Assembly (NCBI GenBank): GCA_004802725.1
Contig: SGPM01000374.1
Span: forward strand, 1 to 24,813
Source: Antrodiella citrinella
Lineage: Eukaryota; Basidiomycota; Agaricomycetes; Polyporales; Steccherinaceae
DNA: 24,813 bases
Direction of reading: 5' to 3'
Shown here: positions 18,525 through 24,813 of the stretch, one piece after another
Position numbering within the stretch: position 1 is the stretch's first letter
How the letters are laid out: each line of letters begins with the position of its first letter
Notes under the pieces: generated by a model
What the model was told of the DNA's origin: nothing
The model's database searches: none
What the model saw: only the letters and a program-made list of their open reading frames with translations
Program-made: the position numbers and the translations under genes

Positions 18525-19640
18525 ACCCCTCTCCCCTGGCCGAGATACGAGAGAGACGTCCGGTCATCTCGCACCCTGCTATGCGTGTACTCCGACTGTG
18601 TACAGAAGCCGGCACCTTGCAGGTCGAATGTCGTATCATGGGTGGTCTGTCCACGGAGTCTGAGGGGAATGGACCTCCCTTATAACGGCATTTAGATTTC
18701 AATAAGGAAGAGTACATGCCGGTTTTGAATATACATTACTCACCTATGTAGCAGTGGCATGGCAACATGATGGAATACAGTCAGTCTCAGGTGGTTATTA
18801 AGCACTTACTGCAGTTTGCAGTTTGAGTAGTAAGCTGGTGCCAAAAACCACGTCGAGTCGACATTACTCAACCATGGGTCAACAATGAACATGGTGATCG
18901 CACGCTGGCTTGAAGTACAACAGTCTCTGCTATCCAATCAGAAGCGTGGAGGGTACTGTCGCACGAATGAACGTCGAAGGGAGTATCTATGCTATTTTCA
19001 CGGGTACCAAGGTGGTGGTGGTAAGGGACAACGAACGAAGTCAGAGACGCAGGAGGGGACCAGGATGATGATATATAATCGTGGCAAGCACGCGTACGGT
19101 TTCAAATTTTAGTCAGTATTATAAAGGTCGATGTATCATTAACCTCGTACTCAACCTTTCACTGAAGGCTATGATATAATGTGTATCTTCTAGTATTGCC
19201 ACTAGAAGACTATTTCGGCCTACTGAATACGACTTTGAGCACCGGTCTCAGGCCTAGTATCATCTGTGGCCTCGAGGTTGAACAGTTTTGAACGCATGGG
19301 AAGGATATGCATCGTAACGCACCATATCCCTATCGACATCTCCCTGATTCTACAGTTTCTGAGCCAGTCCGCCCAGTCCGCCGTCAGCTGTCTTTGCTTT
19401 TGACGGCTCTTTTGTGGTTGGCTGTTAAGGATGAAGCTCAGGCTTGCTCTTCGACTTCGCATCGGCATGATTGATGACTGGTCGAATACAATAAGTAAAT
19501 CATCTCGTGCATCCGTCCTGTCGTCCCGTAATAGCTGGCGAGAATTTGTGCCCTTGTATAAGTCTAAATGGTTGCGTGGTCGCACTGGCAGTGAGGCGTC
19601 ACAAAGTAACAAATGCGTGATGTCACGAACGTGACACAAC
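18525..19640 (-). pseudogene. Decayed copy of the small ORF at 23542-24147
   Basis: Pieces match the intact minus-strand ORF of unit 2. The N-terminal side has DDLLIVFDQSSIMPMRSRRAS against NDLLYVSPVMNRGKSKKEPA. The C-terminal side has RHSTCKVPASVHSRSTRIAGC against HPTTSILQGPPASEQTRNTT. Between them about 500 bp of unrelated DNA (roughly 18720-19220) interrupts the copy, and the frames do not join. A perfect 8-bp inverted repeat (TCTTCTAG...CTAGAAGA) lies at 19186-19209, at the edge of the extra DNA. Confidence 0.45.
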
Positions 19641-19690
19641 GCGTTTTTGGTCGACATTTTCACCTCTCAGTCTTTCTTGTTACAACGTGG

Positions 19691-19796
19691 GCAGAACGAC
19701 GAAACTGGTAGATGAGCTACTGAAAGCAAACACCCGTGGTACCCGTCAACCCGCGAGTCATCGATGTGCTCATCATGTCGACACAGACTGAGATTT
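19691..19796 (+). pseudogene. Relic of the bromodomain gene 5' exon
   Basis: Matches the first coding exon of the bromodomain gene at 24224. The frame reads DELLKANTRGTRQPA against DVLLKATNARGKRQLA, and further on GTCGACACAGACT against GTCGACAGAGACT. There is no start codon, and in-frame stops and indels follow. The rest of the bromodomain is not recognisable after this, so the duplication either ended here or the remainder has decayed. Confidence 0.65.
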
Positions 19797-21190
19797 GTGG
19801 CCAAAATCCTCAGGCTACAAGCTGCATTCCAGGTACTTCCTAGCTCACGAAGGCCGACTGGATGAGAAGTACGACGAAGGTCGTCCATGGAGCTCCATGT
19901 CATCAAAGTGATCTACCGTTGTACATGTTCTGTCCAATGTCAATCAGGGCGATTGCAGATCATCCGCTGGAACCTTCGTCTTCTGGCAGATCGTCTGAAG
20001 AATCATGACGACGAAAATGCAACACGGTAAGAGTCATTTAGTTGGTCAAGAAGTATACGCACAGATAAACTGCCTTAGCTCTCCAATGAACAGGTTGTCC
20101 GAATACCTGCTGTCCTTATAACGCGGTCTATCAAGCTGTTGGGTAGGACGGGCCCTGTTAGCTTCTCTATCTGGGATTCTTCCTCATGGCTCCTGAACTC
20201 CTCGTTCGTTCATGGGCAGCAACTGCTGTATGACCTTCCGGGCATATCGCACCAAAGCTATTGCTTGCACCTAGAGATCAAATTCGCGAAGTGGTAGTGC
20301 AACGAGGACGCGGCCTTCGCCATGAAAGGGGGGATCCCAGGCAATGTCTTCGTCCTATGGGATTCTTGCGCATCTGAACACCCGAATGGACCCAATCTGA
20401 CGATGACAGGCCTGGGGAGCCGACAGTGTCCACACCTGCTCAAGCAAGGGTTCAATTTTCGACAGAATTATATTGCTCCCACCGGTATAAATAATCTAGC
20501 TTCTCATTCCGATCTGTGTTCTTAGGGTCGCACCGATCCGAAACGCGCCCTTCGCTCTTCGTTGGCGGGGTGCAGCCAGGATGGACCGAGCGAAGACCCC
20601 GTTACGGACCCGAAGACGAAGATAGACGGGCAAATAATAATAGCTCCTGCTTTTGTATATCTTTTGGTCAGGGCCTCGTGAGTTGTAGCAAGGGCAGGAT
20701 CGTCGAGTCATCTTCATCGTCTTACTTATCTCGGACTCCTTGAGGATCACAGGTATTAGTGAACGCTGTCGTAAAGTCTTCTGGTCCTCAGTATACGCAC
20801 CGTCTCATGCATGTCGTATCGTACCTTGCTTCTCCAACTGCTCTGCATTCTCAGGCTCGCGTGCACACGGGGAGAAGGGGTCCTGAGAAGTAAAGATGGT
20901 GATGGTGATTCGATTAAAATGCATTGCTCCAAGGGTGAAAGACATACTACGTAGAGGGGGTATGAGTACATGTGATGCTAGACGAATGGACTCGAAGAGA
21001 TAATAGGAAAGCAGTACGCAGATAGATTATGCACTGACGATGGGGGCGGTGCGTATAGTAACGAGCTTTGAACGAAACACTCCAGAGTAAATATAGCACA
21101 GAGCAAGGCGAATAAAAGGTGCAGGGTATGATATGATTCGAACAGAAAAGACATGAACGGATATCCAGGACGAAGATGAGATAGTGAGCA
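19797..21190. other. Spacer between the duplication units, no gene recognised
   Basis: Short ORFs on both strands (for example around 20258-20525 and 20496-20750) lack splice-supported coding frames and resemble no family I know. A TATA-like TATAAATAA lies near 20486. The right end, near 21000-21190, is probably the 3' UTR of zinc-finger paralog 2. Confidence 0.45.
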
Positions 21191-21355
21191 TCAAGAAGCA
21201 GCAGCGGATCGGGAGGTAGATGCAACAGGACCAGGCGTGACCGCAGAGGAGTAGAAGACTTGCATAGCGATGTCGAACGGTTCGGCGGGTTGATCAAGAG
21301 AATCGGATGGCTCGGTGGTGTATCCAGGAGCGTCGGCAGGCTCAACGTCCGTTCC
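21191..21355 (-). CDS. Possible extra 3' exon of zinc-finger paralog 2
   Basis: After a TTGACAG acceptor the minus strand reads GTDVEPADAPGYTTEPSD, then SLDQPAEPFDIAMQVFYS and SAVTPGPVASTSRSAAAS, then stop: an acidic, Pro-rich, protein-like frame in phase 0. It could be joined to paralog 2 by a 116-bp intron starting at the GTGTTT that overlaps the annotated stop codon (21471-21356). A related peptide (DVALQVDVSS) exists downstream of paralog 1. The donor is weak, so this may be an alternative isoform or merely conserved duplicated DNA. Confidence 0.35.
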   Translation of the reverse strand, partial: GTDVEPADAPGYTTEPSDSLDQPAEPFDIAMQVFYSSAVTPGPVASTSRSAAAS

Positions 21356-21462
21356 CTGTCAAACAGAACCAAGTTAATCCGTCGGTTCCAAGCTGGAATG
21401 CTAACTGAGAAGAGACATACTGAAAAACACTTGCACTCACACAGGCCGTTACGTACCCATAG

Positions 21463-23015
21463 TCAAAACACCAACAACGTCCCCCCAACCCTGCCCAGTC
21501 CGCCCTCCGCACCAAGCGTCGAGATGCCCGGGCCGGGCAACTTCCCGCTCCACCCCTCAGGGTGATACGGCCTCCTCGCAACATGCACGTCAAACGAGTC
21601 GCGCTCCTCCCACACCGCCGTGCGCGGGTCGTGGTACGGCTGCACAGGCGCGAGAGGGACGGGCGTGGCCTTGCCGATGGGCATGAGGTTGAACAAGCGC
21701 AGGGAGTCCGGGATCCAGTGGGACGGCGACGGGGCACGACGNCGGCGTTTGGGTTTGGGTTGCTCGGAGGGAGTGGGAGCAGAGGGGTCTGGATCGGACG
21801 TGCCAGACGTGGACGCGCTTGTGGTGCTAGGACGAGCGCGTTTACGCGTTGTTCGCTTCGACGTCGTGGGTAGACTGTCATTTTGCTGTGCTTGTTGGGG
21901 CCGTTGTTGCTGGTCACTGGGAGGAGAGGCAGCGGCGGACGCAGACGCGTTGGCAGTCGCCGCGCTACTCCCGCTCCCGCTCGCGTCTGACTCTGGGGTC
22001 TCCCCCGCGCTCCCGGTGTTGTGACCTTGCTGTTTGCCGCCGCGCTGGGAACACCGTCGTTCGTGCCTGCTCAAATTGGACGCCACGCTGAACCTGCGCC
22101 CGCACTGTTCGCATTTGAACGCTGGCAAAACGTGAAAATCACATGTCAGCCTGGAAAAGAAGCTTCCGATGATGTTATCGATAGAATTGAACGGACCTTT
22201 CTCTCCGGTGTGCACTAGCAAATGCTATACATCGCACCCAATTGGAAATTAGTACATTGTAATCCAGATACAGTATGACGCGCAGACGGAGAGGACAAAC
22301 CTTGCGCAACGTGCTTGGCCTGATCGACGGAGTGGTCAGATATTTCGGTGTATTGCCCACGGCGCAGTTGAGAGAACGTAACACACCTATCGAAGCCCTT
22401 GTGACACATCCAGCATTGGTGCTTCTTGGACTGAGTGCACGCGGGATTCCTGGGCTGATCTTTATCGTCGATCGGCCTCGGAGCTGGGCTCGCAAAATTT
22501 TCTGGAGTTGGGTAGGCAGTCGCCGCCATGATTTCTGCATGTGCCTCTGCCGGGGTGCGCATCAAGGTCGGGGTCACCAGGTTAACAGGGTGGGAGGTAG
22601 CAGTGGAGGTAGATGCAGCTGAGACACGCGAGGAAGCGCGGAAAGGAGGAAGAATAGCCATTCCGCCTGGAGGTACTGCTTTGAAGAGTGCAGCGGGGTG
22701 TATCTGGTTTGTTGAGGCGACAGTGGAGATCTGAGGCCATTGTTTATGTATGGGTTGAGTAACGAACGGTTGAGTAGGATATGCAGGGTAAGGATAATGA
22801 TAGCCTGAACCGGGCAACGCAAAGCCGGTGGCGTTGCTCATGGTGGAGGCCTCATGTGGATAGGAGGACGATCCCAACGAGAAGCTGTGGCTAGCAGTGC
22901 TAGAGCTAGAGCCGTACGGGAGAGGTGCATCGAATGGGCGGGTGAACGTCAGATGCTGATTATTAACAGGACTCGTGCTGGTCGGGTGCGGCGATGAGTA
23001 GTGAATCTGATGCAT
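21463..23015 (-). CDS. C2H2 zinc-finger transcription factor, paralog 2
   Basis: Exons 23015-22387, 22319-22301, 22224-22197 and 22121-21463 give 444 residues; introns 67-76 bp, phases identical to paralog 1. Finger 1 is CWMCHKGFDRPSTLRKHLLV H, followed by the linker TGEKA, and finger 2 is CEQCGRRFSVASNLSRHERRC (C2HC form). The N-terminal 190 residues are Ser/Thr/Pro-rich with a short Tyr/Pro motif GYHYPYPAYPTQPF shared with paralog 1. After the fingers: Ser/Ala-rich stretch, Gln-rich segment, basic TSKRTTRKRARP, EQPKPKR (likely nuclear localisation), then HWIPDSLRLFNL, VWEERDSFDVHVARRPYHPEGW and GKLPGPG. One base at 21742 is N in the given sequence, leaving one residue in the basic patch undefined. 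Predicted nuclear DNA-binding regulator; targets unknown. A further 3' exon is possible (21355-21191). Confidence 0.88.
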
Positions 23016-23190
23016 CGCGGGGCGTCTTGATGAGGAGGATCCAAAATAGTGAGGCGACTGCTTGTTGGATGGATAGCGAGAGATGGGTAGCTATGTTGGT
23101 GTCCTACGCGTCCGGCGGTAGCGATGTCAGAAAACACGAGTACGAGCAGGACTCGGAGCAGGGGACGTTTAGCTAGACATGGCAGTGTAT

Positions 23191-23197
23191 TTTTATA
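23191..23197 (-). promoter_or_regulatory. TATA box of zinc-finger paralog 2
   Basis: TATAAAA on the minus strand, about 176 bp upstream of the start codon; the position matches the TATA element of paralog 1. Confidence 0.55.
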
Positions 23198-23287
23198 GGC
23201 AGTGTGCCATGGGAAGAAGGAGGAAAATTTAGATGAGATGGTAGAGGAGAGGAGGACAGGACCTTCTTCGTTCTAAGCCCAACGTTC

Positions 23288-23308
23288 AAGAGGTTAATTG
23301 TGCGACAA
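23288..23308 (-). promoter_or_regulatory. Conserved upstream element 1, copy 2
   Basis: Identical over 21 bp to 18187-18207; about 273 bp upstream of the zinc-finger start. Both copies are followed closely by a CCGATGTG word. Confidence 0.45.
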
Positions 23309-23422
23309 ATGTACAAACCCGATGTGACATTTCCGTTGGGATCAACGCCGGCCCATCGCTGGCCAAAAGAACTCGAACTCTCGCCACACATCAGCCCAAT
23401 CAAACACTCACGCACCTCTCTC

Positions 23423-23448
23423 AGGTATCTCTATCCCGTGACCTTGGA
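23423..23448 (-). promoter_or_regulatory. Conserved upstream element 2, copy 2
   Basis: Identical over 26 bp to 18321-18346; about 408 bp upstream of the zinc-finger start. It lies just downstream of the stop of the small ORF, so it could also be part of that gene's 3' region. Confidence 0.45.
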
Positions 23449-23541
23449 TGGGCAACGGCAACAGTAGAGAACTATAAGTTGCGGGCGAACGACGATCGTG
23501 AACGCGTTCAACACGCGCGGGGATAACGCCCGTCGCTGCGG

Positions 23542-24147
23542 TCAATGAAAGCACGCGAAAGACGAGCGTTGTGAGTATGAATTCACGTTCACTGTACTGA
23601 GGCGACCCCTCTCCAGCCTGTGCTGGTCTTCTCCTGTGTCCGTCCATCTCGCAACCTGCCCGTGTGTGGTGTTTCGAGTTTGCTCAGAAGCCGGTGGCCC
23701 TTGCAGGATGGATGTCGTAGGATGCCCATAGGAGGCAAGTATCCTGCTCCAGACATCTAAATCCGCACTGAATGCCGGTCGCGAACGGATGAATGTCGAG
23801 AGTTCAAGTCTGTCTTCGAGGATGGCTGGGGATGACGTTGGTCGAGGATCGTCGTCGTTCGACGCAGCGTGTTCGAGCTCGTGGTCTTGTCGGCATGTCA
23901 ACGCAACTTCCTCTTCGTCGAGATCATCCTCCTCCTCAGTGCATAAACAATGACTCGCGGGAGACTGGCTGAAGCTTCTGCTTCTGTGCGTTGTTTCTGC
24001 AGTGCTGACCTCTGCTCGTCTTGCGGCTGGCTCTTTCTTCGACTTCCCGCGATTCATGACCGGGGAAACGTACAATAAATCATTCCATCCTCCTCTGCGT
24101 CCGACGTTTCCCATTTCCGGTGAACCAGTCAAAATGCGTGACATCAC
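23542..24147 (-). CDS. Hypothetical 201-residue protein, divergent from the bromodomain gene
   Basis: A single uninterrupted frame with mixed composition: MMSRILTGSPEMGNVGRRGG, NDLLYVSPVMNRGKSKKEPA, an acidic patch CTEEEDDLDEEEVALTC, and a hydrophobic-polar segment ELSTFIRSRPAFSADLD then VWSRILASYGHPTTSILQG. The last 40 residues look less protein-like, and an intron there cannot be excluded. It starts only 76 bp from the bromodomain gene in the opposite direction. A degraded copy in unit 1 (18525-19640) shows the frame existed before duplication or was captured by it. No family recognised; could still be a chance ORF. Confidence 0.42.
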   Translation of the reverse strand: MMSRILTGSPEMGNVGRRGGWNDLLYVSPVMNRGKSKKEPAARRAEVSTAETTHRSRSFSQSPASHCLCTEEEDDLDEEEVALTCRQDHELEHAASNDDDPRPTSSPAILEDRLELSTFIRSRPAFSADLDVWSRILASYGHPTTSILQGPPASEQTRNTTHGQVARWTDTGEDQHRLERGRLSTVNVNSYSQRSSFACFH

Positions 24148-24223
24148 AGTGTGACCACTCGCGAATTGGGGTAACCGTGACTACTTTGTACTTTCAAATC
24201 ATATAGTATACGGAGAGAACACA
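24148..24223. promoter_or_regulatory. Short divergent intergenic region
   Basis: The 76 bp between the small ORF (-) and the bromodomain gene (+) would have to serve both. An AT-rich ATCATATAGTATAC lies at about 24199-24212, just upstream of the bromodomain start codon. Confidence 0.35.
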
Positions 24224-24813
24224 ATGCCCGTCTCTGCAGCACAGAAAGACGAGATACAACAGCTGCTGGATGTGCTGTTGAAAGCAACGAATGCCCGCGG
24301 TAAACGCCAACTCGCCGGTATGTTCCTCGCCCTGGTCGACAGAGACTCATGGCCAGAGTACTACGAGGTCAGTCCCGAACCCTCACATCCTCGCAATCGC
24401 TTTGCTTCATCCCACACACAGGTCATCCCAGAACCTCGCTGTCTCGACGGCGTGAAAGACGCTCTCGCAAAGAACAAGTACAAATCCGCTTTGCATGTGT
24501 ACGAGGACCTGAACCTCGTCTTTCTCAACGCGCTTTACTACAACGAAGAGGGGAGTCAGATCGCCAAAGACGCTATCACGCTCCGGGTTCGTCCCTCTCT
24601 TTCTCTTGTGAAACTCACACTAAATATACCACAGACGTTGCTAGACACCCAGTGGAAGCAGTCTCCTAACCTGCCCACACCGCCCTCCTCCCCACCTGCT
24701 TCCTCCGCCCAGAGAGTCCGCAAAGCTCCAGCACGCGTCGCCCCCACCTCTCCATCCAAAACAAAACTTAGACTTGCCCCGGCCCCGATGCCTGCCACGC
24801 CCGCCCGTCCGCC
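24224..24813 (+). CDS. Bromodomain protein (5' part; continues past the window)
   Basis: Exons 24224-24367, 24422-24586 and 24635->24813, introns 54 and 48 bp, phase 0 throughout. The N-terminus is a bromodomain with no leader: MPVSAAQKDEIQQLLDVLL (helix Z), MFLALVDRDSWPEYYEVIPE (ZA-loop, with the WPEYYE variant of the WPF shelf), CLDGVKDALAKNKYKSA (helix A), VYEDLNLVFLNALYYN (helix B, with the acetyl-lysine-binding Asn within the LYYN motif) and EEGSQIAKDAITL (helix C). A Pro/Ala-rich basic linker follows (PTPPSSPPASS, RVRKAPARVAPTSPSK). This layout fits RSC/polybromo-type chromatin remodelling subunits, which read acetylated histones; which subunit cannot be told from the part seen. The relic at 19691-19796 is a copy of its first exon. 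Confidence 0.9.
   Translation, partial: MPVSAAQKDEIQQLLDVLLKATNARGKRQLAGMFLALVDRDSWPEYYEVSPEPSHPRNRFASSHTQVIPEPRCLDGVKDALAKNKYKSALHVYEDLNLVFLNALYYNEEGSQIAKDAITLRVRPSLSLVKLTLNIPQTLLDTQWKQSPNLPTPPSSPPASSAQRVRKAPARVAPTSPSKTKLRLAPAPMPATPARP

Larger units (their letters stand above)
16430..19800. repeat. Segmental duplication unit 1 (partner: about 21200-24345)
   Basis: This unit carries, in the same order and orientation as unit 2, a C2H2 zinc-finger gene, its TATA box and conserved upstream elements, a decayed minus-strand ORF and a decayed 5' bromodomain fragment. Similarity is moderate overall with short identical islands, so the duplication is old. About 500 bp (roughly 18720-19220) has no counterpart in unit 2. 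Boundaries are by eye and approximate. Confidence 0.8.
21200..24345. repeat. Segmental duplication unit 2 (partner: about 16430-19800)
   Basis: Intact partner of unit 1: zinc-finger gene, TATA box, two identical upstream islands, small ORF and the first exon of the bromodomain gene, all in the same order. Because all three genes are open here, this is likely the parental unit. Confidence 0.8.

Noticed and set aside
20947..21372. 141-codon minus-strand ORF downstream of zinc-finger paralog 2
   Set aside because: Leu/Ser/Arg-rich out-of-phase frame. The more protein-like frame in the same DNA is the short one at 21191-21355.
1..24813. tRNA/rRNA genes, CRISPR arrays, transposase or reverse transcriptase genes
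   Set aside because: Looked for tRNA T-arm words (GGTTCRANYCC), array-like spaced repeats and polymerase/transposase motifs. None was convincing; words such as GTTCGAATC near 4034 and 9194 lack the surrounding cloverleaf.

Overview
The window is nuclear DNA of a filamentous basidiomycete, most likely an agaricomycete. Genes on both strands are cut by many short introns (about 48-118 bp, GT...YAG, usually with a CTGAY-like branch site). The encoded families are fungal: Rgp1, a YFH7-like P-loop kinase, a fungal secreted alpha/beta hydrolase, basidiomycete C2H2 factors and a bromodomain protein. No rRNA, tRNA, CRISPR array or autonomous transposon was seen. All exon maps were joined by hand from reading frame, splice sites and phase; none is backed by transcripts.

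Layout. 1-2814 (-): Rgp1, the Ric1 partner in Golgi Rab6/Ypt6 activation; its 3' end is off the window. 3341-4175: a broken second copy of the P-loop kinase whose ATP-binding loop is deleted and whose 5' part is inverted. 4176-5673: pyrimidine-rich DNA with one orphan candidate exon. 5674-7171 (-): a seven-exon secreted alpha/beta hydrolase. 7234-7908 (-): an uncertain hypothetical gene. 8272-9190 (-): the intact kinase. 9477-12574 (+): a GH99/GH71-like glycosidase domain carrying a roughly 500-residue Pro/Gln-rich tail. 12865-15745 (+): an 888-residue Gln-rich protein built on three copies of a conserved module I do not recognise.

The right third is a segmental tandem duplication. Unit 1 (about 16.43-19.80 kb) and unit 2 (about 21.2-24.35 kb) each hold a C2H2 zinc-finger regulator (- strand), its upstream region, a small minus-strand ORF, and the 5' end of a bromodomain gene (+ strand). 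Unit 2 is intact. In unit 1 the zinc-finger gene has a frame disruption that may be rescued by a new intron, and both the small ORF and the bromodomain gene are decayed relics.

The genes do not form an evident pathway. The main biological interest is genome dynamics (duplication, micro-inversion, possible gene conversion, paralog decay) and two adjacent same-strand genes encoding large low-complexity, condensate-type proteins.
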